Translations under genes and position numbers: made by a program
Notes under the pieces: model-generated
The model's database searches: none
The model's input: only the letters and a program-made list of their open reading frames with translations
What the model was told of the DNA's origin: nothing
Part shown: piece by piece, positions 46,650 through 58,020 of the stretch
Numbering within the stretch: the first letter of the stretch is position 1
How the letters are laid out: every line of letters starts with the position of its first letter
Origin: Anisodus tanguticus
Lineage: Eukaryota; Streptophyta; Magnoliopsida; Solanales; Solanaceae
Direction of reading: 5' to 3'
Length of the DNA: 64,000 nucleotides
NCBI GenBank assembly: GCA_034509755.1
Contig: CM067541.1
Span: 9,164,001 to 9,228,000 of the forward strand

Positions 46650-47835
46650 ATTTTGAATGATTCAGACCTTAAGTTATTAAGTACATTTATACTTGCATAA
46701 AGATCTAAGCATTAATTTAATTTAAATAAATCTTAATCATTAAGATCATGAACAAAATCTTAATATCATTGATAGGTATATTTGTATGAATAGTTTATAA
46801 CATCACTCTGTCCACAACCACCAGCTCCACCCTCATCCCCACCCCTCAAACCCAACCCCACCCCACCAAACATCCACCCCTCAAACCCAACCCCACCCCA
46901 CCAAACATCCACCCCTCAAACCCAACCCCACCCTACCCACCAAACACCCACCCTCCAATCCTCCACCATAACAACCTTTGCCATCACAACCACCACCATC
47001 ACCCTTCCCCACACCACCCCTCCACTAACCCCCACCCACATACTCCCACCCACCACCCCTCATCACCCTGCCCACTATCATTAACCACCTTTGTCATCAT
47101 AGCTACCATTACCACAGTCGCTAGCTACCAGCCACCGCCACCAACCATCTCTGCAATCACAACCATAACTGACAACCACTAATGTCAGTCGTTATCACTC
47201 CTACCACCTCTATCATTACAATTATATCAACAATCATCACCATTGTCGATTGTCGTCGTCCCCACCACCATCGCCACTACTATCAGTCACTACCACTACT
47301 GCAGCCAATCCTTACTACCAACCACCTCTACCGTCATAACTAGCACCGCAAGGAACTGCCACCAATACCACCACATATACTTCAGCTACCACCACCAACA
47401 CCGACAATTACTAATATCAACCAACTTCACCATCACAACTACGGACCGCTACCATCGCGCCAGTCACTACAACACCAACCACCTCCACCATCACAACTAT
47501 TACCACCACCATTAATAGCTACTAACACCAACCATCTCCATCACCACCACTACAAAACATCTCCATCATCACTAGCGAACATAAATATTTCATTTTCTTA
47601 TCAAATAATTAGTAATAATTTTATTTTATTAAATTAAATTTTATTTCTAATATTTAGTTACTTTTTTATTTAAATTATATATTTTATTATATTCGAATAA
47701 ATACATTATGCTCGAATAAATACATTATGCTTATTCAGATGTTAAATAACAAACAGTGTTAATCATTCAGCGTTCAGATGCAGAGACAAACATCTTAATC
47801 ATTCAAATATGTATTTAGATTTAGACGTTTTAATT
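46650..47835. repeat. Strand-asymmetric ACC/CAC-rich low-complexity block, possibly inside a transposable element
   Basis: 46805-47575 is almost free of G on the plus strand and built from degenerate ACC, CAC and ATC triplets. It includes three exact-looking copies of a 35-bp unit starting CCCCTCAAACCCAACCCCA at 46842, 46877 and 46912. Flanks carry TGAATGATTCAGACCTTAAG at about 46653 and CATCTTAATCATTCAAATA at about 47789 in inverse orientation, hinting that the block is the interior of a DNA transposon. Any reading frame across it is a composition artefact. Confidence 0.6.
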
Positions 47836-47945
47836 TTAAATAAGACTAATCCCAAAGAAAATATAAAAATGTGGAATTTAGGTAGAGCTATGAATTGAGT
47901 TGTCCGTTAGTACTGGCAACTCTATTCCAAAGAATATTACACGAA

Positions 47946-48245
47946 TTAATATGATATAATTCTAACACCTAAATTCCTCTGTGCAAACTGAACAAGATTA
48001 TTGAATTCATTCTCATCAATATATCCATTACTATTAGAATCTGCAGCTTTTATGCCACGTCTGCCCTTTAGCATGCTGAACCAACCGCCGCCATTTGCCC
48101 TTAGTGCCTCTCGAAGTTCTTCTTTGCTTATTTTCCCATCTTTGTTTGTATCAAATCTCATTAGCCATTTCTTGAATTCTTGCAAACTCATTTCAATTTT
48201 CCCATCACTTGCAACATTTCTTCTATAAGTATTCTTCAACGCCAT
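47946..48245 (-). CDS. Small EF-hand calcium-binding protein (calmodulin-like), right duplicate, intact
   Basis: 99 residues, single exon, ATG at 48245. EF-hand 1 loop DTNKDGKISKEE (about 32-43) has D, N, D and terminal E in coordinating positions. EF-hand 2 loop DSNSNGYIDENE (about 69-80) has N at the fifth position but keeps D, N and E. The linker LRANGGGWFSMLKGRRGIK between the hands is basic. The N-terminus has no obvious signal peptide or acylation site. Small two-hand proteins of this type act as Ca2+ sensors in plants, often stress- or elicitor-induced; the exact role is unknown. The C-terminal tail AQRNLGVRIISY is lost in the left duplicate. The frame is clean, so this is the likely functional member. 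Confidence 0.85.
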   Translation of the reverse strand: MALKNTYRRNVASDGKIEMSLQEFKKWLMRFDTNKDGKISKEELREALRANGGGWFSMLKGRRGIKAADSNSNGYIDENEFNNLVQFAQRNLGVRIISY

Positions 48246-49460
48246 TTTTAATTGAGTGACAAGTAATTAATTATCGGAATGAATGATTGCTAATTGTTGT
48301 TAAACATCTTCCAGAGACGATCTAATTTATAGTACTAGTAGTGGACTATGTACGTACATTAATCGAATAAGAATCAACCTATTAATTATGGTCGCAACAC
48401 GTGTAAAGACGAGACGAATAGCTATAAGGGTTATCTAATTTGTCTGTTAAAGACTAAACAATTGGGCATATATACTTCCATTATCTAACAGAGATACTGA
48501 TCTACTAATATCTTTTGCATGGTTGTTTTTTTGTTTAATTTATCGAGAATTGTTTATACATATGTGAGTGGCCAATAATATAATATCTAAAGACAGCGCC
48601 AGCCTCCACTTTAGACGTGTACTCGATAATTTGGCGGTGTCGCACTTTGATTCTTTAAAGATGAAAAGATCTCCTGATATGATATCAGATAATCCTCTCA
48701 AAAACTAATTTTTTGGGGTTATATTAAGCACGATGTATACTTCTTTATCTATTCCTTTTAGATTGATTAATAATGAGGGGAACTAAAGTAATCACCGTTG
48801 AAAATATAAGTAAATCAATAAATATATTCTTTTGATTCGCTTAATATTTTAAATGAGATAATCAAACATTTTAATATGGTATATAATATATATCAAAGCT
48901 GACAAATATCCTGAGTTCGAGACTCATCATTATTTTATTAAAAATAATTCACGTGCTTGACTTATCACGCTTGAATGAATATATTAAAAATATAATTAAG
49001 TAAATAAAATAAATTTTTTTTAACAATTTAAATTTTTAGATAAAATGATCACATATTTCAACAATCACCGATTCTTGTTACTATAGTGGAAGGTTCCCTG
49101 CCTAAGTGCTCTTTTTAAGTTAAATAAAGTTAATTATGGTCGCAAAACGTGTAAAGGCAATAAGAAAGATATAAGGGAACATCTTTTGCTTCAAAATTAA
49201 ACGGCGGTTCTGAATTGGATCTTCTAATTTGTCTGTCAAAGACAACAATTGTGCATATATATACTTCCACCATCTAACAGAGATACTGATATAATATCCT
49301 TTGCATGATTGATTTGGTTCAAGTTACCAAGAATTGTTTATATACAAGTATACAACTGAGTGGATGAAAATAATGCATCTAAAAATAGAAAATAGTCTCT
49401 TTTAGATTGATTAATAATGAAGGAAACTAATAAATTAAAGTAATCACTAGTTCCTGGTTT
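48246..49460 (-). promoter_or_regulatory. Upstream region of the intact EF-hand gene with internal duplication
   Basis: Two related modules lie at about 48385-48800 and 49135-49460. Both carry GGTCGCAA(A/C)ACGTGTAAA, ATAAGGG, a GTCTGT(T/C)AAAGAC palindrome-like site, and ATCTAACAGAGATACTGAT. The ACGTGT core resembles an ABRE/G-box-like element, which is only suggestive of stress regulation. Preservation of these short sites between modules is what is seen; regulatory function is inferred. Confidence 0.45.
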
Positions 49461-50945
49461 CCTGACTAAAAGTACTTTGAGTTCCTCAAACATTCTGCCG
49501 CATTTATGAACTTGGACCGGCTGATTCTTTGAGTAGGGTTGTTGGTGGAATTTTTGAGATCTTCTCAAAATTCTGCTCCAGTTTACACTATGTGAGGCGA
49601 TTTTTTGAATTCTTGATGTCTCCGAGTCTTTCTAGTGTTTTTTGGGTGTTTTGTTTGGTGCGATCGAGCTCAAAAAATGTCTATGTATCCCATCTCAGGA
49701 ATTAGGTCGATATAAAGTTAGTTGATTTTTGTAATAATGTGACTGAGTCCTGAATGGACACCTACATATCCCTTTTTGGGAATTAGGTCATTGCGTAGTT
49801 CATATCACATGGCAATATGGAATTTGCTATTAGAGCGACCAAATACGAAATGGATGCCTACGTATCCCTCTTTAGGAGTCGGGTACTCGTGTAGTTCATT
49901 ACAAGGAATGATGGGTTTGATAGTACTGCGACCTAGTCCATAATGGAGGCCTACGTATCCTTTTTTTGGGAATCAGGTTCTTGCGTAGTTCGTTACAAAG
50001 TTTATTTGGTTTTTCTAAGGCAATTTCAAACAAAGAAGTGCGATTACAAGCAAAAGAAAGAATGAGATTACAAGTAAAAGTACTATTACAAGCAAAAAGT
50101 GATTACAAACCGATGAGCGTGTCTTCACGCGTAGTACTACTTGATTGCGTATGAGTTGATTGCTTTAGGCCACTCTTGGCCATCCATTTCTACGAAGATG
50201 ATAACTCATCGTGACAATACCTTGCGCATTATGTAGGGCCCTTGCCAGTTAGGTGCGAACTTTCCTTTGTACTCATCTTGGTGCGGAAACACGTGCTTGA
50301 GTACCAGTTGTCCTATTTGGAAGATCCGGTCCCTTACCTATTTGTTGAAAGCGCGTGTCATTCTCTATTGGTATAATTGACCGTGACATATGACAACCAT
50401 TTTTTTTGCATCGATTAGAGCCAGTTTCTCATATATTTTCCGGATCTAATTTGTGTTGTCTAGTTATGTTTCTTGTATGATTCTGAGCGAAGGTATCTCT
50501 ACCTCGGCTAGTATCACTACTTTAGTGCCATAGACAAGCAAGTATGGAGTTGCTCCAGTTGAGGTCTGAGTGGTTGTTCGATACCTTAGAAATGTGTAAG
50601 GCAGATGTTAATGCCAACACTTATAGTTGTTGGTCATTTTTCTTAGTATCATCTTGATGTTCTTGTTGGCTGCCTCTACGACTCTGTTCATTTGTGTCCT
50701 GTATGCAATCGAATTTCGATGAGTGATACAAAATTGTTCACAGATGTCCTTCATCAGATGATTGTTCAAATTCGCTCCATTATCTGTTATGATTGACTCT
50801 GGGATGTTGAATCGGCATATAATGTTGTTGTGCACGAAGTCGGCTACCACTTTCTTTGTCACCGACTTGTGAGAAGTAGCTTCAACCCATTTCGTGAAGT
50901 AGTCTATGGTGACTAGGATAAAGCGATGTTCGTGAATGCTGACAT
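49461..50945 (-). pseudogene. Ty3/gypsy integrase and 3'-end fragment
   Basis: The minus-strand frame at 50608-50940 encodes HRFILVTIDYFTKWVEATSH, then ITDNGANLNNHLM, a gypsy integrase core. 50160-50600 continues in broken frames with TSTGATPYLLVYGT and a chromatin-end region. 49660-50010 is non-coding and carries four spaced copies, about 81-96 bp apart, of a (C)CTA(C/T)(G/A)TATCC...GTAGTTC cassette known from Solanaceae gypsy elements. No LTR or target duplication is found. It joins copia sequence abruptly at about 50945. Confidence 0.8.
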
Positions 50946-51526
50946 AAGAGTGTTTGTCAAAGACGGATATAAATGCAAGCCATGATCGAGAGTGCCCTGA
51001 ATATAACGCACAATACATTTGAGAGCATGTATGCAATCCTCCATCGGGTTATGCATGAATAGACAAACATGTTGCACATCATTAGAGATGTTGAGCATCG
51101 TGAAAGTAAGATATTGCAGGGCACCTGCAAGGCTGCGATAATGTGATGGATCAACATATGACTTGCTGGAAGAAGCACTTAACTTTGGTTTAGTATCAAC
51201 TGGAGTGGAAGACGGTTTACATGAGGACATTCCAATTCGTTCAATGATCTTTTCTGCATACTTTTTCTGAGACAAAAATAAACCACCTGCATGACGTGTT
51301 ACAGCTATCCCCAAGAAGTAACTTAATGGCCCTAAATCTTTCATTGCAAACTCTGAGCCAAGAAGAGACATGATAGACTTGCGAAGAGCATCAGATGAGG
51401 CAGTAAGATAATATCATCCACATACATAAGAATATAAGCTATATCACCACCGTGACGATATATCAATACAGAGTGATCAGACATGCTGTTAGAAAACCCA
51501 ATATTAGAAACATAATATACAAACCT

Positions 51527-54500
51527 CTTGTAACTAAGGGTGGCCAGTGGGTCGGGGTCGGGTCTGGCGGGGCCTAGCGGGGTCGGGTCTGGCGGGACCT
51601 GCTCCAGTCCCGTCCCGATCCCGATCCCGTCGGTATCGGGGCGGGGCGGGGTCGGGTCGGGCTCGGGGCGGGGTACGGTCGGGTTTTCTTTTTTTTTTAA
51701 AAATAACATATGTATAAAAAAATTCAATAAACAAAACAAGATAGTGTAATAAAAACATCCCAATGCTGTTTTTGTGCCTCTTATATTATTTAATAGACAT
51801 ATGATTTTTTTGTAATACAAATACAATTGTCTAAAATCTAAATTGCAACTTTGTGGTGTTGTCCAACAGTTGCAAATTACATAATAAAATTGCAATTAAA
51901 AAAATTACATTCTCAAAAAAACCTGTTCTAATTGCTTGATGATTTCATGTGGTTCTTCGGTTGGAATTGGTAGTTGTTGATCAAATTGATCCACGTCGCT
52001 TCCACTACCTTCGGTTAAGATTTCGTTGTAGTTTTCATCATCTTCTTTGTTGATCTCCGGTTGACCGCACCTTTTCCGCTCCGCTCGTATCCAATCTCTC
52101 GAATAATACGCAATTTCCAAGTCGTCTCCGCCAATGAGTGTCCGTGGTCTCCTATTTGATATCTCGCTGCGAGAAAAGCACTTTCGACGCGGTTGATGAC
52201 GCTTGAATGTTCAAAACATCTCGAGCCATCAATGAAAGTGTCGAAAGGTCTTCTCATTCCCCCTCCGTATTTGACAAGTCTTCTTGTCCATCTTCATTGA
52301 TAACTTCTTGATACGATGACGAACCCCGCAAAACAAAAATATCCAACTCGCTAATTTGGTTAGTAGTAGAGGTACGGCCGCACATTCTATTTCGAGGCTT
52401 TCAATACTAGCCGCAGAAACAGCATGTCTTTTGTGAGGTTGTGTTGAAGATGAAGAAGATGGTATGGAAGCCGGTAAGTTACTAGCATTTTCTTGTTGAT
52501 AAAATCTACATATATTTTTGCATTGGTGTTCTACGCTAGACACCGCTTCTTCTTTAGTTTGTTCAATAGGTGGTGGGTGATTTAGATTTTTGGGACTTGG
52601 AGGTGGTAGTACTTCTATACAATCGTAAATAGTTTCAATTAGTGATTTAGTACCGTCTATTTTAATAGTAGGATTTAATACAGAATCAATAATATAAATA
52701 GAGGGAATAGGAATAAAATATTTTTTAATTTTGACAAACATTTTTTAATAGCTGCCTTATAAGCTGGTTTTTTCATATATTCACTAAGTAATAAAAATAT
52801 TAGAGTTATATAAAATAACATAGTTGAAATAGTAGGATAATATATACCGGAAAATTCTTTTGTTGCTTGAAAAAATTTCTCTAAAAATACAATAAGTTCG
52901 GAAATTTTTACCCAATCACTATCTAAAATCATATCAGCTGGCTTTTTATTATGAGAGTTAAAAAATAAAGTTATAGGTAATTTATAGTCATAAGCAACAA
53001 GTAGTTGCTCGTATAAAGAATTCCACCTAGTGGATACTTCTTGTGGAATTCTTCTATAAGGTAGTCCACAATCGTGGCAAGTTTTTTTATATTCTTTTCT
53101 ACGTTGTACTTTATTACTTTTAAAAATAAAGTTTATAGCGAATTGTATTTTACTAAGAATGTCTTCAAAAAGTGATAGACCATCCTTTACAATTAAGTTA
53201 TATATATGGCACGCACATTTTATATGAAAATGGTTTGGAAAAGATGGAGTTAAACTATTTTTTAACATTGTAATAGCGTAATTGTTAGAAGAAGCGTTAT
53301 CTAATGTAATAGTCATAATTTTATCAGTTATTCCGTAATAATCGCACACTTGATAAATATTTTCTGCAATAAAAGTACCAGTGTGCCTATCATCTATATA
53401 TCTATACGCTAAAATACGTTTTTGCATAGACCATTTATAATCTATCCAATGACAAGTTACAATTTAAATAATCATGGTTGTTAGTACTACGACCTATATC
53501 GACGTGATAGATACTTTGCCATTAAAATGATATAATGAAAAACGTAAATATTGTTGATATTCATGCGCGAATTTAAATACATCTCTCTTAACAATTGATC
53601 TAGGAAAATCGTTAAAAGCAGGATTATATATATCTCTAATGTAATGAATAAAACCGGGAGATGAAGGAAATGAAAAAGGCAAACCCTCCACAGCAACTAA
53701 TTTTGATATTGCTTCCCTATCTCTATGTTTATTGTATTTAGAGCCTACAATTCCCCCCCGTCATAGGGTTAATTTGACCCGTACTTGGTCCGGGACGATA
53801 TCAAGTATGTGAACCTTGTCCCGATGGAGCGGACGTTTGTGCACCGGTTTTGAAGCCCGGTATTGGGCATACCTATTTGGATGAGCACTTACTACGTGTC
53901 TAATTAAACCCCCCGTCCCACCGTGACCTTTTCCAGTTTTAAATTTTAAAATATTTTTACAAATTTTACATATGGCTACTTGATTCTCTACGTCCCTATC
54001 AAAAAATGTCCATGCATCGATTTTAATGGTCGTTTTCTTTGGACCTCGTCTCATACTAGGGGGAATAGGAGGTATTTCGGTTGAAGGTGCACTAGTGGGT
54101 GTGTTGTCATCAACATTAGTGGGTATATCATCTAGATCATCGTCTAAATTAAAGTCTTCTTGAGTTCCAGAAAATAGTTCCTGGTCTAAATCTAATGGTA
54201 TTGTAGGAAAATGTTGAGTATCAACAAAATCATCCCGTGTAGAAATAAGATGACTAGAAGAAGTACCCTTGCCCTGGTTGCCCTACTACTAGAAGAAGCA
54301 CTCTTACCCTTACCCTTAAACATACCTTTTAATCCTTCTATTTTAATTATGATAATAAATAATTAAAGACAATAAAATTAAGAGCGCTAAATAAAAATAT
54401 AAAATAAACAGACAATAATAATTTAATGAAGGAACGAATGTACCAAACGCCGACGTAACGTCGACGTGTAATCGAGAGGTTGAAAATTGAAACTTTGCTC

Positions 54501-55037
54501 GATGGAAGATCCTCAAGCTAGTTGCCAACTTCACTCCCAATTCCTAAATGAATTAATAAAATTGAATATTTAGCAAACAATGTAGAGAGATATATTGAGA
54601 AATTAGAGAGATTGTAGGAAGATTTGTGAGAAAGATGAAGAGAAAATGAGTTATTTATAGTTGAAAAATTGGGTTAAAGTGTAAATATAATAACTTATGG
54701 GTTAAAAATAAATATTAAGGGGTAGGGGGGGTTGGGGGAGGGGGGGGGCCTAAAATGGCCGTTGGCCAACGGCCATAATCTAAAATGGTCGTTGGTGCAA
54801 CGGCCATTTTTGCAAAGGGGGGAAAAGGGTGGGGTCGGGGTCGGGGTCGGGACGGGCTCAGGGCGGGGTCGGGTCAGGCGGGGTCGGGTCTGGCGGGACG
54901 AGACATCGTCCTGTCCCGAGTTCGAGTCCCGCCCCCGTTATTTTATTTATTTTTTTTAAGCGGGGTCGGGGCGGGCTCGAGACGGGGTCGGGTCGGGGTC
55001 GGGCCGTCCCGGCCCACTGGCCAGCCCTACTTGTAAC
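51527..55037 (-). mobile_element. hAT transposon (copy 2) with 8-bp target-site duplication, nested in copia
   Basis: CTTGTAAC occurs at 51527-51534 and 55030-55037. Termini TAAGGGTGGCCAGTGGGTCG and, inverted, TAGGGCTGGCCAGTGGGCCG bound 3495 bp. Just inside both ends are GC-rich arrays of GGGTCGGGGCGGG and TCCCGATCCCG. Transposase lies on the minus strand. Without it the copia reverse transcriptase rejoins through one copy of the 8-bp target. The same family as the decayed copy at 8139-11622. Confidence 0.93.
51905..54054 (-). pseudogene. hAT transposase pseudogene (BED finger, core, dimerisation domain)
   Basis: The start region at 54054-53761 holds a BED zinc finger: CKICKNILKFKTGKGHGG then LIRHVVSAH gives C-x2-C and H-x4-H. 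The catalytic core follows at 53691-53490 and 53427-52675 with QKRILAYRYIDDRHTGTF, TITLDNASSNNYAITML, CACHIYNLIVKDG and EVSTRWNSLYEQL. The insertion domain and C-terminal hATC region are at 52741-52229 and 52257-51905, with AFLAARYQIGDHGHSLAET, then IRAERKRCGQPEINKEDDE. At least three frameshifts or stops separate these parts, so the copy cannot transpose itself. Order and residues agree with the 8.9-11.2 kb pseudogene. Confidence 0.88.
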
Positions 55038-58020
55038 AGGCCCGAGGAGCTTGTTTGAGCCCATACAAGGATTTATTTAATATGCACACATGATTAGGAT
55101 AAGTGGGGTCCATGTACCCCATGGGCTGATACATGTACACCGTTTCATTGAGTTCTCTATGCAGGAATGCATTTTTTACATCAAGCTGATGAAATAGTCA
55201 TGCCTTCGAAAGAGCCAGACTTAGGACCGTGCGAATAATGGCTGGTTTGACCACCGGACTGAAAGTCTCACCGCAGTCCACACCCACTTGTTGAGTCTTT
55301 TCATCACCTACAAGACGAGTTTTATGCCTCTCAAATGTACCATCAGATTTTTCTTTATGACTAAAAATCCACATAGGTTGAATCACATTAACATCAGGAG
55401 GACAGGGCACCAAATCTCACGTCCTATTATTAATAAGAGCATTATATTAATAATCCATAGCCATTTTTCAATTCGGGTTATTAAGAGCAGACACAGGATT
55501 ACGGGGCAACAATGATTTGGTAACATGGATGTGAAGACCATATTTTTTATTTGACTTGAAAGTCCCGTGTTAACTATGAGTGACTAGCTGTTTGGCTGGA
55601 ATTGGAGAAGGGTCCGGGGGCTGAAGAGGCCGGACTGCCCGGGAGTGGGCTGGCAGCAGCTGGGCTTCCCGTGTGCCGTCGTTGGCCGTGACCCAATGGG
55701 ACCGCCCGGGCCGGTGGGCCTCTCGGCAGTGGGCTACCAATGAGGGGCTTGACTAGGCTAGCATCCATTGGGCTCGGTAACTGGGCCGAGTTGTTGGTCG
55801 AGGCTCCAAAAAAAATTGGGCCTGTTTGGGAGGCCAATTTATGGACCAAATACGGGAATATGCTACCGTAAAGAAATTGCTAGGTAGGAGGCACAGAACA
55901 ATGCATTTTGGCAAAAGGAAAATTTGTTTCATAAAAAACTACGTGATGACTCACGATGATTTTATTAGAGGATAAGTCGTAACATTTGTAATCACGATGA
56001 TTTGACGGATATCCCAAAAAATACACGGAGTAGACCGGAGTAAGCACCCGAAAAACCGTAAATGAGAGTATGATGGGTCCATTAGGTATAAACTTTTGAG
56101 AGGGGATTTGTAAGCTAATTGTTTGATCGAAAGTATGTTTAGAAGATAGGTTACCATTTGTAATACATGATGCCAAAAGGATGGTGGTAGAGAGGCATGG
56201 GCAAGTAAGGTTCTAACAATATTGTTAATAGTTCAAATTTTTTTTCTGCTTTTCCTTTTTGAGATGAGGTATGTGGACACGAGAGACAAAAATACAAACC
56301 ATAGTTTTGCAAAAATCCCAAAAGGCCCATTATCAAATTCTCTACCATTATCACATTGAATATTTTTAATGTCTCATTCAAATTGAATGCGGATGTATGC
56401 TCTAAATGCTCTAAATGTGGAAAAAACTTATGACTTTTTAGACAAAGGAAACGTCCACAAAAAAATAGAGTAATCATCCAACAAGAGAAGATAATATATA
56501 TGGCCCAAAGAGTTCAAAATGGGAGATGTCCAAATATCACTATGGATAATATCAAAGGGCATAACAATACAAGAATTAGAAGCAACAAAAGGCAACTTAA
56601 CATATTTTCCAAGAGAACAAGAGCGACAAACATGAGAATTACGAGTTCTAGTACACTCAATAAATTTATTTTGTTTAAGGGAGGCAAAAACAGGCACTCC
56701 CGAATGACCCAAACGTTCATGCCATAAAAAATGAGATAAAGCTGCAAAGGTGGATGGTAATGTGGCTTGATGTGTGGTTGTGGTGATTGGATAGAGCTCT
56801 CCCCGACTATCACATCTCATTAGACGCATCCCCATCTGAAAATCCATCACAGAAAACCAAAAGGATCAAATTCAAAAGAAACCGAATTGACAGTGGTAAA
56901 TTTTCTAATTGAAATCAGGTTTTTAATTAATTGAGGAGCATAAATGACTTATTTAAAGCTAACGGTGGGTTCAGGGGAGATACGTTTGTATTACCATAAC
57001 CACAAATTAAAATTAAATTATTATTTCCGACAATTATACCACGATTATTGCTCAAATTAAAATAGGATGAGAGATTACCTTGTGAGGACGTCATTTAAGA
57101 CATTGCTCCGGTGTCCATGTACTAGTTAGAATATGGCGGGTTGAGCCCAAGAGTGAGCATCGCGGCCTTGATATTAGTTGGGGAAGCCACTGCCGCATGG
57201 GCCTGCTGCCACTAGTTCGGCAGTGGCCCAAGAATGTTGGGTTGTTGGCCGCTGGCAGCCGCCGGGTTGTTGGTTGTGGACTGGGCCTGGCCTAGTTTCC
57301 TGCGGGGAATGGGGTAGGGAGGCACGACCCAAGGCCACTACTAGGCCCACGGTACCGGCCCACTGCCCCATAGGGCCCTCGGTTGCCACTGGCCGCCGCC
57401 ACCTCCTCCGCGGTGGTTGCCGCCGCCTTTTCCACAACCACAACCACCGTCGTGGTTTTGCCTCCATTATTGCCATTTCTCCCCTTCTAACCATAGTTTG
57501 TCGATAAATTTTCAAATTGTGAGGGATTATCATCGGACGGAGCAGCAACCATGGCGGAATTTCACACGGTGGCTATCTTTTTGGCAAACCCACTTCTTCT
57601 AGTATGAGCATAGAACGAGCTTGATAAAACGGCGGAAGAGCTTGAGCGTACCTACTCCACTAAAACGGAGGCCGACAATCATTCATAACACGAGCCGGGT
57701 TGTTCGTTATCGACGCCCCGACATTCTTGAGTTGGTCCGATATAATCTTGAGTTGTTGACAATATGCAGACGCATTGGGAAAAAGTGGTAGTAAATATAG
57801 TGTGAAGAAAAACAAGTCATGTAAGCGTTAATCCTATGCTGAATCGGGCTCAAGAATTACGGTAAGTAATGAGGGTTAACCATAATTCCTAAAATATACA
57901 CTTTCTCCTTGCCTTTTTACGGAATTTATGATGGATAACCCGGTGTGAGCAACAATGAATTTTAAAAAGCTCCGCTAATATTGCATAATGGACGTTTTTC
58001 ATCTATGATGGAGACTAATT

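Larger units (their letters stand above)
47868..49460 (-). repeat. Segmental duplication unit, right copy (EF-hand gene and upstream region)
   Basis: It corresponds to 40754-45150 with the LTR and copia insertions removed. The left boundary is near TGGAATTTAGGTAGAG (40758 and 47871); the right boundary is near TAATCA(C/A)(T/C)AGTTCCT. The right copy is uninterrupted and gives the empty-site reference for both insertions in the left copy. Confidence 0.8.
50946..58020 (-). pseudogene. Minus-strand copia element, degenerate, interrupted by a hAT transposon
   Basis: Read right to left. gag begins at about 58010 (a degenerate form of the YATWAELFKIH segment) and continues to 57174. The protease YMDTGAMS is at about 57115-57090. 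GAG-pre-integrase and integrase N-part (LWHERLGHSG, HSDIWTSPILNSLGH) are at 56850-56428, and the rest of integrase at 56477-55880. Reverse transcriptase starts at 55413 (KTRLVGDEKTQQVGVDCGET), is split at GLKQAPRA by the hAT at 51535-55029, and resumes at 51534 (YKRFVYYVSNIGF, YVDDIILL) to about 50950. RNase H and both LTRs are absent. Related to the 23-28 kb element but older, with many stops. Confidence 0.85.

Noticed and set aside
46842..46946. Three regular 35-bp repeats, superficially like a CRISPR array
   Set aside because: Units are directly adjacent low-complexity C/A sequence without spacers, in a eukaryotic low-complexity block.
47243..47515. Histidine/tyrosine/threonine-rich reading frame
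   Set aside because: It follows from the ACC/CAC triplet composition of the block; no ordered domain and similar openness in other frames.
51540..51749. Glycine/serine-rich plus-strand frame
   Set aside because: Lies in the hAT terminal array and is not conserved in the other hAT copy.
54732..55080. Several overlapping glycine/arginine-rich frames
   Set aside because: Artefacts of the GGGTCGGGGCGGG array at the end of the second hAT element.
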